From Fimbriimonadaceae bacterium (lineage in GTDB: Bacteria; Armatimonadota; Fimbriimonadia; Fimbriimonadales; Fimbriimonadaceae): 64,000 nt of DNA. The DNA lies in NCBI GenBank assembly GCA_019638795.1, contig JAHBTB010000002.1, forward strand, positions 186,001-250,000. Reading direction: 5' to 3'. The stretch's first letter is position 1; each line of letters starts with the position of its first letter. The position numbers were made by a program, and so were the translations under genes. Below, one piece after another: positions 49,981 through 58,376 of the stretch. The notes under the pieces are model-generated. The model did not search any database and was not told the origin of the DNA. It was given only the letters and a program-made list of their open reading frames with translations.

Positions 49981-51291
49981 ATGATCGTTCCGACCAAACG
50001 CTTTTGGGCCCTGGTCGCCTTGGGCATTCCGATGGCCTTGGTCGGGGCGGTCGTGCCTGGTTTCGAGAAGTTCGTTCTGCCCTACGACGTGGGCATCTTC
50101 GGCCTCTTGCTCATCACGGGTCTCGTCGCAAAGAAGGGCGACCCGCTGGTCGTGAAGCGGGAAAGCGACCCGATCCTCAGTGTCCGCGTGCCCAATGCGG
50201 TGAAGCTGTCCCTGGAGAACACCAGCCAAGCACCGGTGGTCGCCGAGGTGCGTGACGAGCCTCCGGGCTCGGCAGAGGCCAGCCAGACCGACTTCAAGAT
50301 GACCTTGTCGCCCGACCGCCCCGAGGAGGTCAGCTACACGATCGTCCCCCGGGAACGGGGCGAGCAGGACTTCGCCGGCACCCACGTCCGTTATCTCGCC
50401 CCGCTAGGGCTCGCGTGGGTGCAGAAGGTGCTGCCCACCCAAGAGACCGTGCGGGTCTATCCGAATGTCAAGGCGGTCAAGGAGTTTGACCTCCTGAAGC
50501 AGCGCGGCAAGCTCAACATGCTTGGCCTCAGAAGGACGCGCCACAAAGGGCTGGGCCAGGAGTTTGAGTCGCTGCGCGACTACAACGAGGACGACTACCG
50601 GACGATCGACTGGAAGGCCAGCGCCCGGCGCGGCAAGCTGGTCGTGAAGAACTTTGAGACCGAAAAGAACCAGGCGGTGATCGTGTGTGTCGACCTCGGG
50701 CGGCACATGATGGCAGAGGTCGACGGCGTCCGCAAACTCGACCTGGCCCTCGACTCAGCCCTGATGCTGATGCACACCGCGGAACGTAAGGGCGACCAGA
50801 TCGGGCTCCTCGCCTTCAACGACGTCATCAAGGCCTATGCGGCCCCCCGCAAAGGCCGTGCCCAGGTCGCGGCGATCCTCGACCGCGTCCACGACGCCCA
50901 GGCCGAACCCGTCCAGCCGAACTACGCCGCCGCGTTCACCTACCTCGCGAACCGGTGGAAGAAGCGGTCCCTGCTCGTCGTCTTCACCGACGCCGAGAAC
51001 GAAGACCAGGCCCAAGACTTGGTCAGCTCCCTGGGGCCGATCCACCGGCGCCACTTGCTGATGGTCGTCCGGGTCGCCGACCCCAAACTACGCGAACTTC
51101 GGGCCCTGCGGGTGCAGGACGACCGGGACATGTACGCGAGGACGGCGGCCCTGTGGTACGCCGCCGACCGCAAGAAGGCCGAGTCGGTGTTGCGCGCCGC
51201 TGGGTTCCACACCCTTGAGGCCGAGCCGCAAGACCTCGCGTCCGCCCTCGTCGGCGCCTACTTGCGGGTGAAAGAACTCAGCCTGATTTGA
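49981..51291 (+). CDS. DUF58-domain protein
   Basis: A 436-aa protein with two N-terminal membrane helices (9-50), a beta-rich domain and the DUF58 module YNEDDYRTIDWKASARRGKL followed by a vWA-like region (VIVCVDLGRHM, LLVVFTDAENED). Such genes usually work with a MoxR AAA ATPase in assembly or stress functions; no moxR is in the window. ATG 49981. Confidence 0.87.
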   Translation: MIVPTKRFWALVALGIPMALVGAVVPGFEKFVLPYDVGIFGLLLITGLVAKKGDPLVVKRESDPILSVRVPNAVKLSLENTSQAPVVAEVRDEPPGSAEASQTDFKMTLSPDRPEEVSYTIVPRERGEQDFAGTHVRYLAPLGLAWVQKVLPTQETVRVYPNVKAVKEFDLLKQRGKLNMLGLRRTRHKGLGQEFESLRDYNEDDYRTIDWKASARRGKLVVKNFETEKNQAVIVCVDLGRHMMAEVDGVRKLDLALDSALMLMHTAERKGDQIGLLAFNDVIKAYAAPRKGRAQVAAILDRVHDAQAEPVQPNYAAAFTYLANRWKKRSLLVVFTDAENEDQAQDLVSSLGPIHRRHLLMVVRVADPKLRELRALRVQDDRDMYARTAALWYAADRKKAESVLRAAGFHTLEAEPQDLASALVGAYLRVKELSLI

Positions 51292-53497
51292 CCGGCGCCC
51301 TGAAGGTCAAGTAGCTGAACCCTCCGGCGGGGACGTCAACGACCACCTTGGCGGTTTCAAGGGCGTCGAGCGCCACGGCCTTGGCTGGGCCGTCGTTGAC
51401 GGACGCAGACGCCTTTCCGGCCAGACCCGCATAGTGCAAGGGGACTTTGATCTCCCGCTTCACCGCCGCGTCGGTCGGGTTGAAGACCACGAGCATCGCC
51501 TTCTCCCCGCCGCGCGGGTTCACGTGCAGGGCGTAGTCGATGTCCCTCCCGTCCGCGCGGCGGAGGTGGATGATGTCGCCCTCCAACACCTCGCGGTGCT
51601 TTTTGAACCATTGCACCCACTTGACCACGACCGCCTTTGTCTCGGGCGCGTCGTAGAGCCTCGGGCCGCGGTAGCAGGCCTGGGCGCCGTAGGCGAAGTT
51701 GTTGATGAGGTGCCGCTCATAGTCGGCCAGGTTGTCCTTGAGCGGTTCGATCGTCGCCGCCGCGCCTCCACCTTGGTACTCCGTGAGCGGCACGAAGGTC
51801 CAGCCCATCGTCGGCGACTTGGTCCAGGTCCCGTCAAAGAGGTTTTGCCGGTTGTGGATGTGTTGTTGGGCGCGGGGCAGGCTCCAGTTGGTCTCACGGT
51901 AACCCATCCCGGTCTTGTTCGAGCCCGCGAGCATGTACCAGTCGGGGACGTTGAGATAGATCCCCCGTGCCCGGCACCACGCATAGAAGCCCGTGATCTG
52001 CCGCCATTGCGTCCACTGGCTGTCCTCCAGGCCCTGGTGGCCCGGGTGGTTGGTGCTGGCGCACAGGTCGCCCGGGTAACTGCCGTCATGCTCCAGGAGG
52101 TCGAACCCGGTCCGCTGGAGAAATGTCTGCACCTTGCGGAAGTACTCCTCACCCCATTCGCTGCCCAGGCACGGGGAGTTGCCAAAGATCGCCCCGCCGG
52201 TCTTCCCCGTCTTGGGGTTGATGACGTCGTTGCGGTCGTCGATCCGCCGGCTGGCCAGCAGGGAGTAGCCGCCGACCCTGAGCCCCCGTTCGTGGCCATA
52301 GTCGGCCAACTTCTTGAATTTCAACAAGTTGTCCTCGGAAAAATTCTCCATATCAAGGCCGCTGCCGAAGGAGAAGATCACCATTTCAAACCCACATTCG
52401 GCGGCCTGGTCGATGCTGGCCCTGGCCTTCGCGTCGTCGGTGGTGGTCAGGTGGAGCATGATCGGGCTCTCCGCCGTCCACGGGGCAAGGAGCCGGTATG
52501 CGCGCCGGAGGGCGAGGCCACGCCGCTCCCGCTCTGTCGTGTCGTAGAGCAAGAGGAACGAGCGGTTGCTCGCCCACTTGCCTCCGGGTGGGACGATCAC
52601 CCCGGGTCCGACGGGTGGTTCGCTGGTCAGCAGGCACGGGGTCTGCAGGCGGTAGTTCACCTGGGTGGTGTACGCGGGGTCCTCGCTCCACTTGCGGGCC
52701 CGGTTGGCTTCGCCCCCGGCCATGCCGCCGAACGAGTAGTCGCTCAACAGTTCGAGGTTCGGGTACGTCCAGCCCGCCGGGGTGTCGACCTCGCTCTGTG
52801 CCTCGGCAAGGGCCAAGACTTCGCTTTGGTACCCGTCGATCCGGACGGGGGCCTGTCCGACGTTGCGCAGCACCAGCTTCTTCATCATCGCGGGGGCGCC
52901 GTCGTACAGTTCGTAGGCGACGTCGACCAACAACCCGGGATGCCGCGGGTGGGTGAAGGACATGGTGAAGGCGCAGCCGCGCGGTGGCCATGGGCCCGCC
53001 GCCGGGCGGCCCTTGGGGGTCCAGTCGAACGGCTTCTCCGGGACGGTGAACTGGACTCTGAGCAACTGGAACGCCTCGGGGTCCGGCCTCATCGCGTCGA
53101 GCCACGACGGGGTGAGGTAGGCCCGGTCGGGTTGTCCGGTCATCCCGCCGACCGGCACCTTTGTGCCGTTGAGGGTCAACGTCGCCTCGGGCGAAGCGGC
53201 GCGGAGGAACTCGTGGCCGCCCGTCCGTTCTTGCAGGCTGTAAGTCGTCACGCCTGGGCCAAGTCGGAATGTGCGGCGGACGAGGCCGTTGTCCAGCGTG
53301 ACGTCGAGGGGGCCGGGGCCGTGGTACGCCTTGGCAAGCTCACGGGGGTTCTTGACCAGCCAGTCGCCGGTGGCCACGGTCGCCTCACTGAGCTTCGGCA
53401 GTCTGTCCAGGGTCGCCTTGATCTCGTCCATCTGCTTCGATTGCCCCCATGGCGACACCGCCAGAGCCAGGCTGAGAAGGGTAATGTTGGTCGTCAT
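51278..53497 (-). CDS. exported glycoside hydrolase, alpha-galactosidase-like (clan GH-D)
   Basis: A 739-aa protein with a signal peptide (MTTNITLLSLALAVSPWGQS). It has an N-terminal beta-sandwich with aromatic patches, a TIM barrel (about 345-640) and a C-terminal beta domain. The barrel motif FDLLEHDGSYPGDLC carries an aspartate in the position of the GH-D nucleophile, and NVPDWYMLAGSNKTG is also in the barrel. It is related to GH36/GH27-like enzymes, but the exact family and substrate are not certain. GGAGGG precedes ATG 53497. Its 3' end overlaps the DUF58 gene by 14 bp and its 5' end the rhodanese gene. Confidence 0.7.
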   Translation of the reverse strand: MTTNITLLSLALAVSPWGQSKQMDEIKATLDRLPKLSEATVATGDWLVKNPRELAKAYHGPGPLDVTLDNGLVRRTFRLGPGVTTYSLQERTGGHEFLRAASPEATLTLNGTKVPVGGMTGQPDRAYLTPSWLDAMRPDPEAFQLLRVQFTVPEKPFDWTPKGRPAAGPWPPRGCAFTMSFTHPRHPGLLVDVAYELYDGAPAMMKKLVLRNVGQAPVRIDGYQSEVLALAEAQSEVDTPAGWTYPNLELLSDYSFGGMAGGEANRARKWSEDPAYTTQVNYRLQTPCLLTSEPPVGPGVIVPPGGKWASNRSFLLLYDTTERERRGLALRRAYRLLAPWTAESPIMLHLTTTDDAKARASIDQAAECGFEMVIFSFGSGLDMENFSEDNLLKFKKLADYGHERGLRVGGYSLLASRRIDDRNDVINPKTGKTGGAIFGNSPCLGSEWGEEYFRKVQTFLQRTGFDLLEHDGSYPGDLCASTNHPGHQGLEDSQWTQWRQITGFYAWCRARGIYLNVPDWYMLAGSNKTGMGYRETNWSLPRAQQHIHNRQNLFDGTWTKSPTMGWTFVPLTEYQGGGAAATIEPLKDNLADYERHLINNFAYGAQACYRGPRLYDAPETKAVVVKWVQWFKKHREVLEGDIIHLRRADGRDIDYALHVNPRGGEKAMLVVFNPTDAAVKREIKVPLHYAGLAGKASASVNDGPAKAVALDALETAKVVVDVPAGGFSYLTFRAPVKSG

Positions 53498-53867
53498 GGC
53501 GAAGTCCCTCCACGATTATGTCCAGGCAGCCCTGGAGGTGGTCCGGGAGGTCGGCGTCGACGACCTGCCCGCCCTTTCGGACTACTGGCTGATGGACGTC
53601 CGGGAACCCGATGAATTTGCCGCCGGGCGCATTCCCGGGGCGAGGAACTACCCCCGGGGCTTTCTCGAGGTCCGTGCCGACTTGGAGCACTACAAACGGG
53701 ACCCGGACTTGGCCGACCGTTCGCAAAAGATCGTGCTCTATTGCGGGGGCGGGCACCGGAGCGCCTTGGCCGCCCAGGTGCTTCAGGAGATGGGGTTCAC
53801 CGACGTCGCCAGCCTGCGGGGCGGGTGGACGGAGTACACAGGCCGCGGCCTTCCGGTCGAAAAATGA
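53484..53867 (+). CDS. rhodanese-like sulfurtransferase
   Basis: A single-domain rhodanese, 127 aa. The structural motif WLMDVREPDEFAAGRIPGAR leads to the active loop VLYCGGGHRSALAA with the catalytic cysteine. It moves sulfane sulfur or senses thiols. ATG 53484 with GAGAAGG upstream is chosen; ATG 53496 is possible. Overlaps the divergent glycosidase start by 14 bp, and its stop overlaps the ligase ATG. Confidence 0.9.
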   Translation: MLVVMAKSLHDYVQAALEVVREVGVDDLPALSDYWLMDVREPDEFAAGRIPGARNYPRGFLEVRADLEHYKRDPDLADRSQKIVLYCGGGHRSALAAQVLQEMGFTDVASLRGGWTEYTGRGLPVEK

Positions 53868-55591
53868 CGGGACAACTCCGCGCCCGGTCGCTCGGCGACA
53901 TGCTCCGTGACCGTTGTCAGGAGTACGCCGACCGCACAAGTCACTTGGTCACCGCCAAAGGGAGAGACCAGGCGACGACATATCGTGAGCTGTACGACAA
54001 AGTCTTCGAGTACGCCCGGGCCCTGGACTCCCTAGGCCTCCAGAAAGGCGACCGGCTTGTCATTCTCGGCGAGTCGTGCTTCGAGTGGGCGTTGACCGAC
54101 TGGGCGGCGCTCTCGCTGGGTGTCGTCACCGTGCCGATCTACCCCACCCTGCCGCCCGACCAAGCCACCTACATCGCTGACGACTGCGGCGCGAAGGTTT
54201 CCGTGCTTCTGGAAAGTCGGTTGGCCCCGAAGCTGCCGGGCCGGGAAGCCGTCTACCTGCGCCCCTCCGACGGTGAGCCAGGACTCCTTGACGCTGCCCA
54301 AGGTTCCGGAATGGACAAGGCCGCTTGGGAGGCGCGGATCGACGCCGTCGGACTCGACGACACCGCGACGTTCATCTACACGTCGGGCACCACCGGCCAA
54401 CCCAAAGGGGCGGTGCTCAGCCATCGGAACTTCGTCTTTTTGTGTGAGAACATCAAGAGTTCGCTCCCCGTCGATGAGACCGACACCTTCTTGGTGTTCC
54501 TACCCTTGTCGCATGTTTACGAGAGGTTTGCCGGTCACATCTTGCCGGTATCCGTCGGGGCGCGGATCGTGTACGCGGGCAGTCTCGCCTCGCTCGCTGG
54601 CGACATGGTCAAGCATGAGCCCACTGTCATGCTGTGCGTCCCCCGGTTCTTGGAGAACATGAAGTCGCGCATCCTAGACGGGGTCGAAAAGCAAAAGCCG
54701 CTACAGAAATGGCTCTTTAACCTGGCCTTGGAGCAAGGTGTGGCCCGGGCCAAGGGCAAGCCTGCCCCCTTGTTCGGCCTGACCGACGCGTTGGTGGGTA
54801 AGAAGATCCGGGCCAAGACCGGCGGCCATATCAAGTTCTTTGTCTCGGGTGGTGCCGCCTTGCCCACCCACGTGGCCGAGTTCTACATGGCGTTCGGCCT
54901 CCTCGTCCTTCAGGGCTATGGCCTGACCGAGACGACCGCGGCAAGTTGTCTGAACCACCCCGACCGGAGCAGGTACTGGACGGTCGGCGAACCCATCCAA
55001 GGTGTCGAGGTGTCACTGGCCGGAGACGGCGAGATCCTCATCCGTGGCCAGTCGGTGATGTCGGGCTATCACAACCTGCCCGAGGCCACCGCCGAGGCGA
55101 TCGACGCCGAGGGCTGGTTCCACACCGGCGACATCGGTGAATGGGAGGACGGGCGGATCAAGATCACCGACCGCAAAAAAGACCTCCTGGTGTTGGGCAA
55201 TGGAAAGAACGTCGCCCCTCAGGCCGTGGAGAACGCCCTGAAGGAGAGTCCTTACATCAACGAGGTCGTGCTCTTTGGCGACGGGATGGAGTACTGCTGC
55301 GCGCTGGTCGTGCCCGACTTTGACCGGCTCAAGACGTGGCTGGGCCAGCAAGGACTCAAGGCCGCCGACCTCGCCGAAGCGGTGACGCTGCCTCCCGTGA
55401 AGGAACTGCTCAAGGGCGAGGTCGACAAGGCGAACAAGAAGCTCGCTGACTTTGAGAAGGTCAAGAAGCACGTCTTGCTCGGCCGGGCCTTCTCGGTGGA
55501 GGGCGGCGAGTTGACCCCGAGCCTGAAGGTGCGGCGGAAGGTCGTCAAGGATCTCTACGCCGACGAGGTCAAGAGTATGCAACGCGGTTGA
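53864..55591 (+). CDS. long-chain acyl-CoA synthetase (AMP-forming)
   Basis: A 575-aa ANL-superfamily ligase that activates fatty acids with ATP and CoA. The P-loop FIYTSGTTGQPKGAVLSHRN, the FFVSGGAALP and QGYGLTETTAASCLNHP motifs, GWFHTGDIGEWEDG and DRKKDLLVLGNGKNVAPQ are all present. It starts at ATG 53864, overlapping the rhodanese stop. It resembles FadD15-type enzymes. Specific chain length is unknown. Confidence 0.93.
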   Translation: MTGQLRARSLGDMLRDRCQEYADRTSHLVTAKGRDQATTYRELYDKVFEYARALDSLGLQKGDRLVILGESCFEWALTDWAALSLGVVTVPIYPTLPPDQATYIADDCGAKVSVLLESRLAPKLPGREAVYLRPSDGEPGLLDAAQGSGMDKAAWEARIDAVGLDDTATFIYTSGTTGQPKGAVLSHRNFVFLCENIKSSLPVDETDTFLVFLPLSHVYERFAGHILPVSVGARIVYAGSLASLAGDMVKHEPTVMLCVPRFLENMKSRILDGVEKQKPLQKWLFNLALEQGVARAKGKPAPLFGLTDALVGKKIRAKTGGHIKFFVSGGAALPTHVAEFYMAFGLLVLQGYGLTETTAASCLNHPDRSRYWTVGEPIQGVEVSLAGDGEILIRGQSVMSGYHNLPEATAEAIDAEGWFHTGDIGEWEDGRIKITDRKKDLLVLGNGKNVAPQAVENALKESPYINEVVLFGDGMEYCCALVVPDFDRLKTWLGQQGLKAADLAEAVTLPPVKELLKGEVDKANKKLADFEKVKKHVLLGRAFSVEGGELTPSLKVRRKVVKDLYADEVKSMQRG

Positions 55592-55636
55592 GGCGATGCC
55601 CCGTAGCCTCCTGATGGGACTACAATCTGGGTGAAC

Positions 55637-56308
55637 GTGTTGGAACAGCAACTGAAGCGACTGGGCGAGGACGAAGCCGCACAAGTCATCCGCCGTGCCT
55701 TGGAGATCCAGGGTGAGCCGGGCACGGTGAGCCTCGACGAGTTGCGCCAAGTTGCCACCGAACTCCGTATCGATCCGGACGCTCTGGAAAAGGCCCTTGC
55801 CGAGCGCTTGGCCGACCAACCCCAGCATGCGCCAGGGGGTGCTGCCGGCGAGATCGTCACACTCTATCGGACAGAGATGGAGCGGAGTTGGCAGGGGGGA
55901 GCTTCTGCTTCGCATATCGAAGCGTTGTTGACCGCCATCGGTGGGGGCAAGGCGATGTGGGCGACCCCAATCGGCCAGCGTTCGGTTTGGACATCCAAGA
56001 CGGCACTGGGGCCGGGCTATGGCGAGATCTCAGTCGTCCAGGCCAACGGCGTGACGACCCTTTCGGCCAAGGCGTACAACTGGCCCGCGGTGCTTACGGG
56101 ATTTGTCACGTTTCCCATTTGGCTCGGGATCGTCTCTAAGCTGATTGCAGACCGCTACTTTTACGGCGGGCCTTCGCCAGAGAACCTGTTCTTCACTCTT
56201 GTCGCCGCCTCTCTGACCGCACTGCTTTGTCGAGGATTTGCCCGTAGGGCCGCCAAACTGAAGCTGGACGCTATCGAAGCTTCGCTCAAGGGAGCCGCGC
56301 GCAAGTGA
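55637..56308 (+). CDS. membrane protein of unknown function upstream of dgcA
   Basis: A 223-aa protein from GTG 55637. An in-frame GTG 6 nt earlier would lie before the likely transcription start set by TACAAT (55621-55626). The N-terminal 60 residues are helical and charged (ARALEIQGEPGTVSLDELRQ-like), resembling SHOCT or regulator N-termini. A middle beta region is followed by two membrane helices (VLTGFVTFPIWLGIVSKLI and LFFTLVAASLTALLC). No family is recognised. Its stop overlaps the dgcA-like start. Confidence 0.65.
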   Translation: MLEQQLKRLGEDEAAQVIRRALEIQGEPGTVSLDELRQVATELRIDPDALEKALAERLADQPQHAPGGAAGEIVTLYRTEMERSWQGGASASHIEALLTAIGGGKAMWATPIGQRSVWTSKTALGPGYGEISVVQANGVTTLSAKAYNWPAVLTGFVTFPIWLGIVSKLIADRYFYGGPSPENLFFTLVAASLTALLCRGFARRAAKLKLDAIEASLKGAARK

Positions 56309-57333
56309 CGCTGTCCTTTCGCACCGTCCAGGTCACCAAGAAGTTCCCCCTCCGCATCAGTCGCGGTCTTTCGACCGGCTCGACCAACCTCTACGTGTCC
56401 GTGTCCGACGGCCGCCACACCGGGGTCGGCGAATGCGCTCCCGGGACAGGCTTCGACGAGACCTTGGCCGCCCTTGCCCAAGAGCAGCTGAAGGGTCTCG
56501 GCGACATCGAAGGCCTGAGCATCCATGCCGTCTACGCAAAGGCGGTGGCCGCCGGGATCGACGCCGGCGCGGTCGCCGCCCTGGACATCGCTTTGTGGGA
56601 CTTGCTCGGCAAGCAAGCGGGCATGCCGCTCTACCGGTTGTTCGGGCTCGGCAAGCCGACGGTGCCGACAAGCGTCACGATGGGGATCGAGACGCCCGAG
56701 GTCGTGTTGGAGCGCGTTCCCGAGCTGCTGAAAGACAATAACGGCCGGGCTCTAAAAATCAAGCTGGGCAATCCTGCCGGCATCGAAGCCGACAAAGCCT
56801 CCTACGAGGCGGCGCGGTCTGTGGCCGACGGTGCCCTGTTGCGGGTCGACGCCAACGGTGGTTGGTCGCTCGCCGACGCCAAGCACATGGTCGATTGGCT
56901 CTCCGAATGTGGCTGCGACTATGTCGAGCAGCCCCTGGTGCGTGGGGCCGAAGATCAACTTCCCGAATTGTTCGCTTCCCGTAAATTGCCGATTTTCCTG
57001 GACGAGAGCATCCGCGTCGCCGCCGACGTCGCTCGGTTCGCCGACCGGTGCGACGGCGTGAACCTGAAGCTGATGAAGACCGGAGGCCTCACCGAGGCGC
57101 TCCGGTTGGTCGCGGTGGCGCGGGCCCACGGGCTGGGGACGATGATCGGCTGCATGGGGGAGAGTTCGGTGAGCATTGGTGCGGGAGCCCATATCGGGGC
57201 GCTGTTCGACCACATCGACCTCGACTCCCATTTGAACTTGGCCCCGGACCCTGCCGTCGGCCTCACCGTCGAAAACGGACTCGTCATGCCCAGCGACCGG
57301 CCCGGTTTGGGCGTCGAGTTGGTAGATTCATAG
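56305..57333 (+). CDS. dgcA: enolase-superfamily racemase/epimerase (DgcA-like or dipeptide epimerase)
   Basis: A 342-aa mandelate-racemase/MLE subgroup enzyme. The KxK acid/base lysines are in RALKIKLGN, metal ligands in LRVDANGGW, YVEQPL and FLDESI, and the second lysine in NLKLMKTGGLTEA. These fit L-Ala-D/L-Glu epimerases and the related N-acetyl-D-glutamate racemase DgcA. The following DUF1611 gene (DgcN-like) favours the second role. GTG 56305 overlaps the previous gene. Confidence 0.85.
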   Translation: MTLSFRTVQVTKKFPLRISRGLSTGSTNLYVSVSDGRHTGVGECAPGTGFDETLAALAQEQLKGLGDIEGLSIHAVYAKAVAAGIDAGAVAALDIALWDLLGKQAGMPLYRLFGLGKPTVPTSVTMGIETPEVVLERVPELLKDNNGRALKIKLGNPAGIEADKASYEAARSVADGALLRVDANGGWSLADAKHMVDWLSECGCDYVEQPLVRGAEDQLPELFASRKLPIFLDESIRVAADVARFADRCDGVNLKLMKTGGLTEALRLVAVARAHGLGTMIGCMGESSVSIGAGAHIGALFDHIDLDSHLNLAPDPAVGLTVENGLVMPSDRPGLGVELVDS

Positions 57334-57337
57334 ACCC

Positions 57338-58375
57338 GTGCTCAAGCCCGAAAACCGGCTCGCCCTCTACTGCGAAGGTGGCTTCGAGGACAAGACCGCC
57401 AAAATGGCGGTCGGCGTCCTGCGCTACAGCCCCAACGACGTGGTGTGCCTGGTGGACTGCCGGCACGCCGGCGAAGACAGCGTCCCTCTCACCGGGGTTC
57501 CGCGCCGTGTCCCCGTCGTCGCCACGGTCGCGGAGGCGGCAGGCCTGGGTGCGGACACCGTCGTCCTCGGCATCGCGCCTCCGGGCGGGCTCGTCCCCGA
57601 ATCATGGCGACCGGTCCTTGACCAAATGGTCAGCCTTGGGTTGAACGTTGTCAACGGGCTCCATGAGCGGCTGGCGCCGCGCTATCCTGGCGCGAAAAGT
57701 TGGGTCTGGGACGTCAGGCAGGAGCCGCCGGGCCTGTCTTCGGCCAGTGGCCAGGCACGGCTGCACAACGGGGTACGTTTGCTGACGGTCGGCACCGACA
57801 TGGCGGTCGGAAAGATGACGACCGGCCTGGAGGTCCTGCGTGAGGCGCAGTCACGGGGGATCTCGTCGGCGTTCGTCGCCACCGGCCAAATCGGCATCGT
57901 CGTCAGCGGGGCGGGTGTGCCTCTTGACGCGGTCCGCGTCGATTATGCGGCGGCGTCCGTCGAGCGCGAGGTGACCCGGCACATGGACAAGCAGTTGATT
58001 GTGATCGAGGGCCAAGGCTCCCTTGGCCACCCGGCGAGCACCGCGCCGCTCCCTCTTCTCCGCGGGTCCATGCCCACCCACCTTGTGATGTGCCACCGGG
58101 CGGGGATGGAAGTCATCCCCCGCCAACCGTGGGTGAAAGTGCCTCCGGTCGAGAAAGCCATCCAATTGGTGGAGGACCTCGCCGAGGCGGTGGTCGCATT
58201 CGCCCGACCCCGCACCGTCGCCGTCGCGCTCAACCCTGGCTCTCTGACCCGTGAGGAGGCCGGTGCCCATGCCCGGGAACTGGAAGACCGGTTGGGCATC
58301 CCCGTCGTCGACGTCTTGCGCGACGGGGCCGGACGGATCGTCGACGCCCTGGGTGTCGCGACAAGCGGCCCTTAG
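57338..58375 (+). CDS. dgcN: DUF1611 protein, DgcN-like D-glutamate N-acetyltransferase
   Basis: A 345-aa DUF1611 protein with an N-terminal Rossmann-like domain (VVLGIAPPGGLVP) and a C-terminal P-loop-like domain (LTVGTDMAVGKMTTGLEVL). FVATGQIGIVVSGAGVPLDA and IVIEGQGSLGHPA are typical. A member of this family, DgcN, N-acetylates D-glutamate; DgcA then racemises the product. Start GTG 57338, 4 nt after the dgcA stop. Not all DUF1611 proteins have this activity. Confidence 0.75.
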   Translation: MLKPENRLALYCEGGFEDKTAKMAVGVLRYSPNDVVCLVDCRHAGEDSVPLTGVPRRVPVVATVAEAAGLGADTVVLGIAPPGGLVPESWRPVLDQMVSLGLNVVNGLHERLAPRYPGAKSWVWDVRQEPPGLSSASGQARLHNGVRLLTVGTDMAVGKMTTGLEVLREAQSRGISSAFVATGQIGIVVSGAGVPLDAVRVDYAAASVEREVTRHMDKQLIVIEGQGSLGHPASTAPLPLLRGSMPTHLVMCHRAGMEVIPRQPWVKVPPVEKAIQLVEDLAEAVVAFARPRTVAVALNPGSLTREEAGAHARELEDRLGIPVVDVLRDGAGRIVDALGVATSGP

Positions 58376-58376
58376 A

